Part shown: piece by piece, positions 37,200 through 49,912 of the stretch
How positions within the stretch are numbered: position 1 is the stretch's first letter
Layout: the number at the start of each line of letters is the position of its first letter
Assembly: GCA_037178975.1 (NCBI GenBank)
Contig: JASJZH010000006.1
Span: 1,736,001-1,800,000, forward strand
DNA from: Oscheius tipulae
Lineage: Eukaryota > Nematoda > Chromadorea > Rhabditida > Rhabditidae
DNA: 64,000 bases
Reading direction: 5' to 3'
Program-made: the position numbers and the translations under genes
Notes under the pieces: generated by a model
Databases searched by the model: none
What the model was told of the DNA's origin: nothing
Seen by the model: the letters and a program-made list of their open reading frames with translations, nothing else

Positions 37200-40100
37200 A
37201 CCTGAAAAAAAGAAGATTAAGATGGCCGAGTGCTCACAAAAACATCAAGGTAATCTTTAAAAAGAGAGGCGGAAGTTATCATCTCATTTTATGATGCGGT
37301 ACCACTCTCTGCATCATAAAACAAGGCTGCTTGGGAGATTTATTGGGTGAGAACGAGATAGATAAGCACCCGCTTATCAGTTTTTCATTCGACCCATGGG
37401 AGTTGAGCCGTTTTGTACACAAGGAATGCCTTCTGATCGGAAGGCCGATAGTATTAGACAAAAAAGTGGATTATAGGTAGTCCGGGTGCAGCTGATGGAA
37501 AATGGGAGAGATAGGAGTATGGACAGCGGAAATCTAATAATATCGCTGTAAATTGCAGGGGTGTTCGGCCTGATGATAGCCCAGTCACTAGCATGAAGTG
37601 TTATAAATTGAACAGAGATCTCTTGGTCACTTTGAGGTATCTCTATAACATTGTAACCAACCAAAATAAAATACAAAAGTGTAAGTAAATATAATTTGAG
37701 TGTTGCAGCTGTACAATAGCATATCAACTGTTTGGCGGATATATTTAAAAAAAGAGACTAGAATGTTTTGAAACGAGCAATATGACACATTTCTAGAGAA
37801 AAGAGCGACGACTGTTAGTACCTAACACGACCGTTAGGTGAGTCGTAATTGTCTCACCACCATTGCTACTAGCATTGCGGTCTCCTTGTCGACAGCGCTA
37901 ATTTCCCTAATGCCATGATTGTAAAACGCTTAGCTGCTTTGAGGTCAGCGGAATGAGAAGATGAGTAGAAATGGCTTGCCACAGCGGAAGGGTACGATAA
38001 ACGAGAGCAGGTCAGGGCAACTCTAGCAGCTGTATAACAGAAGTCTCCTAATGAGGTGGTCACTGTGACAGCACACCGGACCACATGTTGCGAGACCGGG
38101 CCGCAAAATAATAAGACACGCCTGTTGGCGTACCGGCCATTCGTCAGCAAGTGTCGTCATCGAGACTTGTTAGTAGGATTTATGGTGAGGGAAGTCTACT
38201 ATAATGATAGGGAGGTCGTAGGCCGTGCATAATGAAAACCGTATCAAAGAGCCGACTCCCGCATATGCGAGGGATTCAGGGGCGGTCTCTTTGTCGACAA
38301 TATTAGGGTTTATAGAGATGCTAATTGGGTGGGGCGACTTATATCTCTGGACTATAATCCAGGAAACATATAGGACTGAAATGCTCGAAAACGTCTCGAT
38401 TCCGACGAAGATAACGTCCGTCGGGCTGTTCATCATAGGCAATAATCGAAAACGTCAGTGCAGCTCTCTGGAGACTCGTACATTTCAAAGGAAGTACACA
38501 GCAACAACTTCAGTAGAATTTATGAGTATGGGTTAGCAAATGACTGGCGGTCGAGTGACTAAGGTCCTAGTAGACTGATTGGTATTCTGGAATCTGTCCA
38601 TCCATCTTCCGTCCACTATCGCAGACTTTATCACACACCATTGTCACTCTGAATTTACATGCTCCAGTGACTACGACAGGAACTTTTGGATTAGGTAATA
38701 GATGAACTGCTACGGAGTGATTAAAATGTCCATCACGAAGTACTGGGTGAGTGAAGAAAAGAATGTTAGGGTTACTACTAGGGCTCGAGGCAGCATTATC
38801 AGTTTAACAAAAAGTACATCAGCTGTTCTATAGACCTAAATGCTGAATCGCAATCAAACTCCAGCTTCTGTCTATTACTGATACTATTACCACACCTGAA
38901 ATCTAACATTTTGGTGTTTCACCATATTCTAGTTTTGTCATCCGTAGTACTATCTGTTCCATTCTGGAAAAAAAGTTATTCAACAAGGTGGCTAAGGCTT
39001 CAAGATTGACTTGAGAGACAGCTCTACATAATTTTTAAGCCTACCAGTAGCCTGTCCTTGCAAATTGTCTTTATTCGACGTGTTGCGAACGTGTGGTAAT
39101 AATTCTTGCGGGTCGCCGCAATGACCAGAAAATGGTCTTGTAATGTGCGCGGCACTGCATTCTACAAGATTGATGGCCGAGGATGAGACACTGGGAAGAC
39201 AGATTGTTTCGGCATGGAGAATGGCTTAGGCGGAGGGTGCAGATCGGCTTGACCGAAAAGCCATGATCACCCATGCTAATAGGCTAAAGAGACGAGGTTA
39301 AACGACCGGCTGCAGAGAGGTCAGGAGGACAGAAGAAGTGACAGGATAACCGAATAATTGGAGACGGGTAGGTGACAGATTGAAGAGGTCATGGGAACGG
39401 AGGAAATAGTGTGAGAAAGAGTGTTTGAACACGTTTGGCAAAAGGTGTTATAAGGAAAGAAAAAAAAGACCTGTCACTTTTTTAAAGTACAACGTAAGAT
39501 GGGAGCTCCAAAATCTACGTAGAGGAGTAGTTCGTAGTCGATAAAGGAAACTTCACCTCAACTGTCCACTCCGCCATTCTTTCTACTGTTAAAGAACTCC
39601 TACCAGCTGCAGCCCTAAAAAACACTGTTGTCATTTCTGGGCTTGCGGTCAGTCAGGAAAAAACACTAAAATCAAATTGGAATAGTAGTCCAGCACACAA
39701 GTTTTTCTAGTGGGTCTTGAATGAAGGAGTTGCACTACGTAAAAGCAGGAATCGAATAAGAGCTACCTGGCCCGACTCGCTGCTGCCACCTGGCTGTCTC
39801 AGGCCAACACGAGCATATATCCTCGTTTTCTCCGGGAGCATCCCGTCGTTTGTTACATCGAGGCATACTTTTGATTTATGTGACTGCGCGCAGCACCTCG
39901 TAAAAACAGTGCATCCATCAGCGGAGGCTCGCCAGCTGACCCCTAGCTAATTGAACACAACCACGGGAGATTTACCGACCAAAATTGAGTGCTTCCAATT
40001 GGAATAAAGAATTCTGAGATGCGATGGGAGAAGAGGGGTTAAGACACTGCCAGAAAGAATTAGCCTAAAGGATCGGATCAGCCTCTCTAATCGCCCAACA

Positions 40101-40844
40101 AGAAGAGTGAGGAGGTCGACTCATGCAATCCGCGGACAAATGACCGTGAGACCTCAATAATCTGATAGGCTCGTTTTCTCTTGCGCAACTTGTTTAATCC
40201 ATCAGTGCGTGCACATTGCGCAACAGTCTGATAAACTCTATTTGTTCATGTGAATATCTGCAAGGACAAAAAAGGAACGGGTGGACCACATGAGAAACAT
40301 CAATAGAGATAAGATCTAACAGTGCATGATTGAAAGCCAGAGGAGTTTTTCCAAAGTCGCAACATTGAAGGACATCGCGGACACAGCAGGGTGTCGGTGG
40401 CGAAAGAGGTGGCACACAAATGTGGCGCATAATAGAGCAGACAAAAAGGGACTCTACCACCCGGTTCTTCTTCATTTCATTGTGTTGAACATATTAGTTA
40501 TCGGAGCATAGGAACAATGGTCGGCGGTCTTCCGACGAGACACTCTCATAACTGTGGTTTGCTATTTTAAGGAAAATAATGTCACGTTTACTTTTGTTGT
40601 TCTTGCTTTTATCAAATGTAACCTGTTTTAAAAGGTAATCAATAAAAGTTCAGTAAAGGAAATGGTATACTCTAACTTTTTACAACTTGAACATATAAGA
40701 AGTTTCATAAGTTGCAATTTGATTGTACGAAAAAGACTGCTCACCATAATAGCCATTTATATAACATTTACACTATCAAACAGTCAGAGTTTTGACAGCT
40801 TTCCGACAACCTCTATCATGTTTTAAAGAAAAACAAAAAGTTCC
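37200..40844. other. gene-poor stretch
   Basis: About 3.6 kb with only short unsupported frames on both strands. I looked for reverse-transcriptase or transposase motifs and did not find any. Confidence 0.35.
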
Positions 40845-40916
40845 TGGAGATATGGGGAATTGAACCCCAGACCTCTCCCATGCTAAGGGAGCGCTCTACC
40901 ACTGAGCTATATCCCC
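40845..40916 (-). tRNA. tRNA-Ala (AGC)
   Basis: 72-nt cloverleaf on the minus strand: acceptor GGGGATA pairs with TATCTCC, D arm GCTCAGTGGTAGAGC, anticodon stem CTCCC/GGGAG around TTAGCAT (AGC at 40884-40882), T arm TGGGGTTCAATTCCCCA. A box and B box (GGTTCAATTCC) are both good. Confidence 0.97.
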
Positions 40917-41559
40917 AACTGACCATGGTGCTTCTCGACTAGATGACCATTCCGCAAGTGATTGGTCTATCATGCTGACTTTGATCGGAAGAACGTTAAA
41001 AGGGACTACTTTTCTGTAGTACTATGTGGCGATAGAATAACCTTTTTAGAATAGAATACCGTAACTAACTGTTCAACAAACAAGAGATTGTTTTCAATGT
41101 CTCAGTGTTTTGAGCGGATAAGCTGAAAAAGTGAGCTGACGTTACAAAAGTTCTTCAAATAGTTTCAAAACTAAGGTCGATAATTCTTGACCACGGACTC
41201 TAGAGAAGATTTCGTGATCAAAATGTTAAACCTAGCTGGTTAGCAAAACGGGATGCTCCCAAAACAAATTTCTATAACTCCAATGCTCTCGGAATAAAGA
41301 ATTAGGCGGCAGCTCATCTTGTTGGGTGAAGTATGATAAGTGGAAGAGGGTTCGGGCTATATCTGTCAGGCAGCTGGACATCCCTCGGGATCGTCGCTAG
41401 TGACGGGCCACTGAACTGTCAATCACGTACGGAGCATGCAGTAGATTAACCGCATTTTATCCGTTTCAAAGGGAAGATTCTTTAAAAATTTGAACGACAC
41501 ATTCAAGTGGCCAGGCAAAGTGACGGTTCAGAATAAGAATTTGTCAGAAGATTCACTCG
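40917..41559. other. no gene seen
   Basis: Between the tRNA and the 3' end of the lipase gene. Confidence 0.4.
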
Positions 41560-44356
41560 TTATTTGCATCCGCCCTCGCCATAAGCGCTGACATCTTTTC
41601 CAAAATAATGAAGATGATCGTCCAAAGAAGTTGTGACGTCCAGTCCATCTGAGCACTTGTTATCCTCATCTGCTGAAAATATAGCTTGCCATGCCATCCT
41701 AAACTTCAAACCAGAGCAGACAGTGACATCAGAAGGTCCCATAGCCTCTTTGTAGAAAGCCTCGGACTTGTGATGGTAGTAACCTTCGAAGTTTTCCATA
41801 GGAACATGAGGGACGAGATCTCTCCAGTGCGTGAGACGGAAAGAGTAGTCAAACTAAAGGCTAGTTGAGCCTTTTCAGACTAACAGTCAGACCTGTTTGT
41901 CGTGAGTTGCAGAGAAAGTTTTGTCTCCAGTTCTTGGTTGTCCGAGAGTAACTAGCTTGATAGAGCTACCGGGTGCCAGGTTTGTAGCAGCAATATATGA
42001 GGCAGCGAGTGAGGCCATAGCTCCTCCGAGCGAGTGACCAGTTACCTGAAAGACTTCTTCTTGTGGGCAAAAAATACCATTTTCTGGTCATTGCGGTGAC
42101 CCGCAAGAACGTAAGCGAACAAGTTTGAACAAAACTGTCATTCAAGTCATTAGTTTGACGGTTGCATTGATCCATTTTCACTCACCCAAACTTCAAAAGT
42201 AGGATTAGCATTTCTCAGAGCCGAAAAGTCGTTTTTCATTCCTCCATTCCAGAGTGCAGTGAAAGCGTCTCCAAAATATTTGGAGACTTTTCCACCGGCA
42301 ATCCAAGCAACTTGGGCGTTGAAAGCACTCTGATCAGTTTCCCCCACCAGTTGCAAGAATCCTTGTGTTCCTCTGGAAAGAGCGGCATATTCTTTATCAA
42401 CATGTTCAAAGAGCTTAAAAGTCATTCTTGCTTCGTGAACATCATATCATATGTGAAATACAGTGCGGTGCAAAATTATAGGGCCACCCAGTTTTTTGTG
42501 CATCCTGGCGCGGGATAGCGTTTTGAGGTTTCGGGAGTTGCACCAGCGGATTCGGCGGCTTTCAAAACCCCTGGGTAGGTATGCTTCAGCAATTCAGACG
42601 TTTTTTTAAGATCAGGCGGGCATTTTTACTAAAAGAGTTGCAGAAGCCTTGGTGCAAAATTATAGGGTCACTAGACAAAAACGCTTTTAAAAACTTTTAC
42701 ACGTCACAACTTGTCAACATAAGATGTCTATGGGGGTAAGACAGTTCGTCTGTGATAGTCACCATGTCTCTTGGTGCCCAACTGTCCAGCGACGAGCGTG
42801 CTCAAGTCGACGTTCTTCAAGATGTCGGGTTCTCGAACAGGAAGATTGCCGAAAAGCTGGGTCGGAGCAGGAATGTGATCAACCGTTACGTACACAATCC
42901 CGGAACCTATGGAACAGCTCTACACACTGGACGGCCCAGGAAATTGTCGGTGCGAGACGAGAGACGAGTCTACAGACGTGTATCCAACCAAACTGTCAGC
43001 TGCCGTCAGGTCATCACTGAGCTGAATCTTCCTGTCTCCAAGTGGACCGTCCTTCGTTCCATCGCACGTAACCCGAATCTGAGGCAAGAAAAGATGAAGC
43101 CAGCTCCTCGATTTCAAGCACATCACAAAGTGGCCAGGCTCAACTTCTGCAGAGATAACATGATAACCAATTGGGAAAAGGTGTGTCACTTTTGTCTTCT
43201 GTCCTATTTTTACCCAACAGGTCGTCTTTTCCGATGAAAAGAAGTTCAATTTGGATGGACCTGACGGTTTTGGCTACTATTGGAGAGATCTCAGGAAAGA
43301 TCCACGCATGATGTCCAGAAGAAACTTTGGAGGAGGGTCCGTCATGGTCTGGGGTGCTTTCTGCAACGAGGAAGTGGTAGAGATGGAGTTCATTACGAGC
43401 AAAATGAACAGCCAGGCCTATCAGCAAGTTTTGGATAAGCGTCTCCTGCCCTTCTACCATCAATCCAGCCAGCAGAGTCTACAGTTCATGCAAGACAATG
43501 CCACGGTTCACACCTCCAGAGCGACCCTTGCTTGGCTCAAAGACGAATTGGTGGATGCAATGGATTGGCCCGCTCTCAGTCCCGATCTCAATCCGATTGA
43601 AAACGTTTGGGGAATGCTAGCCAGGAACATCTACGCAAATGGAAAGCAGTACAACACTATTGAAGAGCTTCAGCAAGCGATTTACCGCGAGTGGACCCGA
43701 ATGAACCCCAACTTCCAGAAAACTCTTGTTACGTCGATGCCGTGTCGTATTTTTGAATGTATTCAGAGAAATGGTGGTGTTACGCACTACGCACTCTTCT
43801 GATTTATTTAATAAACATTTGTTAATTATTTTAAGCGTTTTTGTCTAGTGACCCTATAATTTTGCACCAAGGCTTCTGCAACTCTTTTAGTAAAAATGCC
43901 CGCCTGATCTTAAAAAAACGTCTGAATTGCTGAAGCATACCTACCCAGGGGTTTTGAAAGCCGCCGAATCCGCTGGTGCAACTCCCGAAACCTCAAAATG
44001 CCATCCCGCGCCAGGATGCGCAAAAAACTGGGTGACCCTATAATTTTGCACCGCACTGTATTAGTGCATACCTGAAGCTGACCACGATAGCTTTTTGCTT
44101 GGGAAGACTGGCAGTGTAGCCGGAGATCGTCTCACCGTCGTACTTCACATTAACTTGTCTTTTGAGCTGCAGATGTAGTTTTAAAATATTAACATGTTGC
44201 TCTTACAGTTCCTCCAAAAATTTTGGTCAAGCAGTCCTGCGGTTTGGCACTGTATGCAGCTGAAGCCAATGGAAACATTGTGTTTCTGCAGAAGGCATCG
44301 GAATAGGTTGCTGAAAAGACAGCAGGGAAGAGGACGGCAATGAGAGGAAGCATCAT
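41560..44356 (-). CDS. class 3 lipase (alpha/beta hydrolase), Tc3 in intron 2
   Basis: Exons 44356-44207, 44166-44072, 42372-42186, 42045-41893 and 41853-41560 give 292 residues without a break. Signal peptide [16 protein letters not shown], mature start [19 protein letters not shown], then AIVVSFRGTQG, the nucleophile elbow [36 protein letters not shown] (likely catalytic Asp) and [10 protein letters not shown] (catalytic His region). Cysteines match the worm family of secreted class 3 lipases, which hydrolyse acylglycerols. Intron 2 (42373-44071) is 1699 bp because a complete Tc3-like element sits in it; without the element it would be about 100 bp. The coding sequence seems unaffected. Confidence 0.95.
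42461..42686 (+). repeat. left terminal inverted repeat of Tc3-type element
   Basis: 226 bp, matching the right repeat with about four mismatches. It contains the word GGTGCAAAATTATAGGG twice, at the outer end and near 42650, an IR/DR arrangement with two likely transposase binding sites. Confidence 0.93.
42764..43802 (+). CDS. Tc3-type DD34E transposase
   Basis: Exons 42764-43180 and 43221-43802 joined across a 40-bp intron encode 332 residues. The N-terminal paired-like DNA-binding part has [20 protein letters not shown] and a second helix-turn-helix; the catalytic triad is Asp in VVFSDEKKF, Asp in [10 protein letters not shown] and Glu in LNPIENVWG, with 34 residues between the last two. 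Strong similarity to C. elegans Tc3A ([17 protein letters not shown] is shared). I chose the ATG at 42764 ([12 protein letters not shown]) over the one at 42752 because it fits the family start. AATAAA at 43810. Cuts and pastes the element at TA sites. Confidence 0.97.
43833..44058 (-). repeat. right terminal inverted repeat of Tc3-type element
   Basis: 226 bp, inverted copy of the left repeat with the same internal duplication. Confidence 0.93.
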
Positions 44357-45256
44357 AGCTGCCACTGATAGCCATAGTTCGTAAAAGCTTATCGAAAAAC
44401 GGTTTATAGAGTTCCGGCTAGCTTAGCTGGTGCTAGCCATTACCAGAAACATGTGACTGGAACTAGAGGAGAAGAGTTTTTCAAGTACTTTGAGAGACAT
44501 TCCACATTGCACTTGCGTGAGAAAGAGAGAGTGACGGAAATGCAGAGAGAATGACAGTCCTCTTACATGCGCTCTGTTAGATGCTCCATATTTTTCACAC
44601 AGTACATCCCAAACACATTCCCAAAGTCTATTGATTTCCCTCTTTATAAGCACGCTCAAATTTCAAGTCCTTTACAAAATGTTATTCATCCTCTCTCACA
44701 CCGACATAAAAACGCTGCCCATTGTCCACTGCTCTGGAAAATGCCTTTTGACCACGGTTTCTGACGGGTATGGGTTCTGTTATTATAAGAGTACGTCTGT
44801 GCTCACAAAGTTGAACCTAACGCTACCGTTTGCGGAAATATTGTCAGAGACGAACAGCTCACGCTCAAGCACATCTGCTGCTGGACCACTCCTCAAAACA
44901 TCGAGCCATGCAATGTTCCCACTTTGAAAGAATAAAAACATAATTGACCTGATTGTTAGTGGGCCGTGACGTTAGTGAAGAACAGGGAGACAGAGAATAC
45001 ACCAGTAAGTTATCCACCAGATTTGTAGAAAAATCCATGTGTACGTTTATTCATCAATACCCTTATAACAAAGGATTCGTATGACAGAAGTGGAATTAAA
45101 GGAGAGGCTTGAGAAATCAATCAATCAATTATCATAGTCAGTGAGAAAAACAAAATGTGTACAGAAACAGAACAGATTCTACTAGTTATTTGGACCCATT
45201 ATTGGATAAGATCTTCTCGATATAATCTTCTTTCTTTTCCCTGTATGACCGCGCGT
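44357..45256. other. lipase upstream and hbl-1-like 3' region
   Basis: No extra gene. The right part should be the 3' UTR of the Hunchback-like gene. Confidence 0.4.
45046..45051 (-). terminator. poly(A) signal of Hunchback-like gene
   Basis: AATAAA on the minus strand about 205 nt after the stop codon. Confidence 0.55.
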
Positions 45257-48200
45257 TTACGCCGAATGACTAGCAAAAATCACATGCGTGTTGAACATGT
45301 ACTTGTCTCCACATTGGAACTTGCACAAGTTGCACCTGAACATATTTGTTGTCATGTTGGTAGTAACAACCAACCTGAACGGATCAGTCTCCGAGTGAAG
45401 TCCCTTGTGCATAATATACATCGTTTCATCATGGAAGACGATACCGCAATGAGTGCATTCCTGTAAAATAAGAATTTTGTAAAAAGAAAAATGTTTCTGG
45501 AGATATGGGGAATTGAACCCCAGACCTCTCCCATGCTAAGGGAGCGCTCTACCACTGAGCTATATCCCCATGGCGCAGGTTGTTTGTGCCCCAAGTGTCA
45601 AATCGGGGTGTGAAACTTTTCTTTTTCGAGGAAGCAATCGTTAACAAAATGTCTTAACGCGGTCGATTAGGCTACGGTAACGGTAAAGTTAAATAAGAGA
45701 TATTTTAGTTACTAAGTAGAAAGCGAGATCTTCTCTTTACGCTTTTTGTACAGAATTACTTACCGTATTAGACTTAAGACTACTAGCCACCATGGCTGGT
45801 GTTAGATTTGTGGATGCAGACTCGTCCACGACATCAACATTGCTACTGCCGCTATCCAAAGAAGGGGAATGAGCTTCTTCTTCAGCTGTCACTGGAGCAG
45901 CTTCTGGAGTTTGTCCATTTCCTCCACCCAGCTGTTCAGCCCACATACGGAGATTTGCATTGAGCTGCATCTTACTCTGCAATAATACTTATCATTTCAT
46001 AACGTGACCAAACTAACAGCTGCCAGCAAAGCAGGGTGTGTAAGGGTATTGTTGGCTAAACACATCATCAGCAAGTCTTCACTGCTCAACTGAGGATAGA
46101 TTGGAGCAGGCTGAAAGTATATAATTAACATAGTCTGACAAGACATTCCCACAATAATAGGATTCTCAATTCTCTCAATCGGAGACATTGACAGATCTCC
46201 ATTAGCTATTTGCTCCAACTGCTTCTGAATGTTGAAGGTTGACGGATACTCCATCTTGATCTTCTTCGAGCTAGGACCGACACTCTCGACGTCTCCTTTC
46301 TCGGACGGTGACTCAGGATCACCTGAGCCAATCGAACTGCATACGTCATTTTCATCGTGTCTAGTTTGATAGTGGAGCAATAACCTCCGAGAGTTTGCAA
46401 ATAAGAGAGAACAACGCTTGCAGCTAGCCGGAGTCGCTGGTGTTATCGAGTGATATTCGTCGAGATGGGACCTGAAATTTGGTAAATGAGATCAACAAGT
46501 GTTCCTTCATATGCGCTAGATAGCATTTAGTTTTAAAGGTTTGTACCTCTAAAAACCCAAATGGGTGGATGTAAACTTTTTAATTGACTGAAAAAACTAT
46601 GCCGTTTATGTATTGTTTCTTAGTAATCCAGAGTAAACATACCTTAGTTGAGAATGTTGACTGAACTGCGATTTACAAAGAGCTACAGGACAGTCGAAGT
46701 CGGCACCCGTTTTGATGTGAGTCATTGAATGTTCTTGCATCTGTAACACTATTGTCAGTCCCCCTAATTTCTTTTTCAGCCCATCCCTCGACTTCCTCTC
46801 GACTCAACCTGTCATACCGGGAATGTTGTCTTTTTTCGCTTTCGGGGTCAAAACTGCTAGTTCTACGCACAAAGAAAGCGTCAAGGCCTTTGTTGCGTAA
46901 TTTGGCGCGGAGAAAACGCTCTTGGCGGCCTTGTCGTCGCATTCCCGGAAGACGCGCGGCAATGGATATCGCTCTTTCATCTGCGGTGTCCTTGTATGGC
47001 AGAGGGAACCAGCTAGCTGGTTGGTTGCGCGCGTCCCACCAATGCCATCCGCAAAAATCAGCCCGCCTCAATAGGGTTCAAGCACCTCGGAACCAGTTGC
47101 ACCTCAGCTGGCAAGTTCATCTGTCTATGCTTGAGAGGCTTCAACAGAATGACACAAACCTGATCTTTTCGGAAGAAACGTTTTTTACAGTATCGACACT
47201 CGTATGGTTTCACTCCACTGTGTCGCATTCGATGGCGGTGCATGTTGGCCTAAAAAAGAATCGTCAAGTTCCCATATTACGAAATGAAGACATTTTTTGA
47301 ACAGTCTGTTTCATAGTATTGTTAGAAAACAGTGACACTTTGTTGCTCCTTAGGACTGGATTACGATTTGTTTCCAAACCACTACTGAATTTTATAAACA
47401 GTAGCAGTTTGTCGGTTCCCCATCACTGAAAAGCTTCCAGTGGCTTATCCATAGGGAATTCGAATAGCGCAGATAGTTTCACACAGCTTATGGTTTTCGC
47501 CGGAATGATATTGTTGTTTCAGATGACTAATTATTATCGATTTACGGGGAGGTATCCGAAAATTTTTCCTCAATTAAAATCATACTTTCAAATGTTGCTC
47601 CAATTTGTTGTCGTGACCAGATTTCCTAAAAAGTCTGCATGTTCCAAGAATTTTGTTTGCAAGCTTTTGAATCATTCGGAACTTGTAGTCTAGGTCAAAA
47701 TCCGGAAAAAGTGAGCTTGGGAACGAACATGATGATAGTTCTCAAACAGGAGGAACCCGTTCTAAATAAGTAGCCAACCTTGCTCTACTTCCGCACTATC
47801 TGACAGATTCCAAACTTACTTTCTGACTGAACTGCATGTGACAGATATCGCACTGGTACATCTGGCCTTGGTGTCGTTCATGTGCCTCCTGAAAATCACA
47901 CAGTTTGACACATAATACTGCGGAAATGTTCCCGAAGCGACTCTATGACCTACGACCTTTTCAGGGAACCAGACAGGGAAGCTGCGAGCGAACATATTAT
48001 TGGAATGATCACTGTGCTTCATCTTCGAACCTGGGTGGGATCGAAGAGAGGAAGAGAGAGCAATCGCCCCCGTAATTTGGCACAGTATGCACGCAAGAAG
48101 TGCTTTTTCTCGAAACAGAGCTCCACTGAAGGGATAATTTGGCGATCTTCCCCTCTTCACGTAGTCGAGAGTGTTAGATAATTACAAAGCTAAGAAGTTT

Positions 48201-49912
48201 TCTCTGACGTCCGCCCCTCTGGTCTCTTTTTGTCTTGTGCGTGGGAACCTGCGGCTCCAAATTGCCAAGATATTGGATTCATGGAAGTTCGCAAGACGGG
48301 ATGTTATAGAGAGTGTAGTGATAAGGATTTGATTTGATTGTAACGAATATGATATTGGGATTTGGAGAGTTTATTACTCGCATCACATTAACGTTTGAAG
48401 AAGTTTCTGAGAAGATCAAATACAAACGGATTTAACTTATTCTACCTACAATATGCACTGTTTTTGGCCCGTGCTGGTCAAAGCTGAAAAAAGACCTTAT
48501 AAACCTTATCCTAAAATAGATGAAATCGGCTACGCTGTTCTTTGACTAAGCTGTTTAATGTCCCTCAGTTTCATCGGGTTTCATAAGCCTGACTGGACGC
48601 AACTTGACAACGAAACTCGCTACTCTACCCCAAAGACCTAACTAGAAGCCCTCCCATCCTCTCATCTGACAAACGGAATTTCCGGAGTGGCTGCCGCTGA
48701 CCGCGGCGGTCAACACTTGGCCCTCGGTCAACAAGTCGCCTCTAGGTTAGGTCCCTTCCTATCCGCTCCGCCGAACTCTGTTTGCTGCTCGGACGGCGCT
48801 CCTTTCCTTATTTGCGCGGATCTCTGGGAAACAGTGCAGCGCATCTCCTCATATAGCACGTACCAAATGACTTTTCATATGCTGGGACATGTAGGTAGTA
48901 AAGTTGCAATGCGGACAGACATGTACAGTTTTGTTCGATTTCGAACCGTTCAGCTCTTTGATCACACCGCTCTCTGCTGAAAGGAGTTAAATGATTGAAG
49001 CGGAAGGACGCACGGAAATACCTTTCATACTACTGAGTTCTTGCAAAAGGTCTAGTTTTCGGTCCAAGTCCAAAGGAGGTGTCTCGGAAATGACCGGCTT
49101 CTGTTCATCTCCAGACATGGAGCCGGTGGGAGATGGCGAGGCATCGCTGCTACTGCTACTACTGTCTGCCGTCCATTCATTGGTCTGAGAATGTGACAGC
49201 TCTCCACTGCTTCTTTGCTCCTCTTCATGGTGTTCTGAAACTTTTTCTGCTAATCGGAAGGACTCGAAAGAGTAGTCAAGTAGTTGTCGAGGTCAAACAA
49301 CAGCGGTCAAGAGAAAACAGCGCTAACGGATGTTCGCTTGTTTGATAAACTTGTCAACGTCTTTCAAGAAAAAGACAAGATGGAAAGACTGCTTTATCTG
49401 CATTTGGTACCGGGGGTTGCAATATTTTAACTACCACTACTTACTATCTGGTTTCCTGAAATATAGCCAAGACAAAGACACTTACTTATCAACCGTCTGT
49501 TTCCATTCAAACGTTTTCCAGCTAATGCAAAAGCTTTACGCCAACTACTATTTTTGTCGCAAGCCCTCCGGCCGTCACACGTTTGACGTGGTTGATCGAC
49601 TATCAGGCTAAATTTCGCACCTTGATGACTTTTGACAGATACTGATCTATCTAGGCTTCTATTTATTGTATCCGGCGGGAAAAGACAGTGCCAGAAAGTG
49701 ATACCGGTCCACTCCTTTGTAAAAATATACACCGTGCTGTTTGATCGAGAAGAAGTTGTGTCCCCGACTCACCTATGTGTTTTGTGAATTCGGCTATGCA
49801 GGAGGTGGTGTAGCCGCATTCGCTACAAGCGTTCAGCTCCGCCATTCTCTTGAGGACCAGCTGCTCCAGGTCCAGTGCAAAGCCTGAGAGATTGGAATTG
49901 GCTTGGAACCTG
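45257..49912 (-). CDS. hbl-1: Hunchback-like C2H2 zinc-finger transcription factor
   Basis: Ten minus-strand exons join in phase: about 49912-49773, 49234-49022, 48976-48864, 47888-47820, 47249-47160, 46740-46643, 46471-46153, 46110-46018, 45976-45764 and 45460-45257. Eight C2H2 fingers: CSECGYTTS; CPHCNFTTYMSQHMKSH; CDICHMQFSQ with HRHRMRH; CRYCKKRFFRKDQMQEH; CPVALCKSQFSQH; CKRCSLLFANSRRLLLHYQ; then after a Ser/acidic linker the C-terminal pair CTHCGIVFHDETMYIMH and CNLCKFQCGD with NTHVIFASH. The isolated C-terminal pair is typical of Hunchback and Ikaros; the central FRKDQMQEH and LLLHYQTRH context resembles C. elegans HBL-1, a heterochronic and patterning regulator that acts in the nucleus. 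The 5' end is uncertain: the first exon seen (NSNLSGFALDLEQLVLKRM) follows an acceptor, so more exons may lie upstream. Confidence 0.85.
45498..45569 (-). tRNA. tRNA-Ala (AGC), nested in intron
   Basis: Identical over 72 nt to the copy at 40845-40916, anticodon AGC at 45537-45535, same strand as the host gene, inside the last intron (45461-45763) of the Hunchback-like gene. Confidence 0.97.

Larger units (their letters stand above)
42461..44058 (+). mobile_element. complete Tc3-type transposon
   Basis: 1598 bp, starting CAGTGCGGTGCAAAATTATA and ending with its complement, flanked by TA on each side (42459-42460 and 44059-44060), the Tc1/mariner target duplication. Long inverted repeats and a single undamaged transposase gene with an intron. 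It lies antisense to the host lipase gene. Confidence 0.97.

Noticed and set aside
37200-40844. Possible LINE or other retroelement
   Set aside because: Could not find reverse-transcriptase or endonuclease motifs on either strand.
42724-43020. 98-codon + frame in the transposon
   Set aside because: Shadow of the transposase in another frame.
45352-45594. 80-codon minus frame
   Set aside because: Crosses the tRNA-Ala and the last zinc-finger exon in the wrong frame.
46725-47300. 191-codon + frame opposite the zinc-finger gene
   Set aside because: Antisense to in-phase zinc-finger exons and their introns; no domain.
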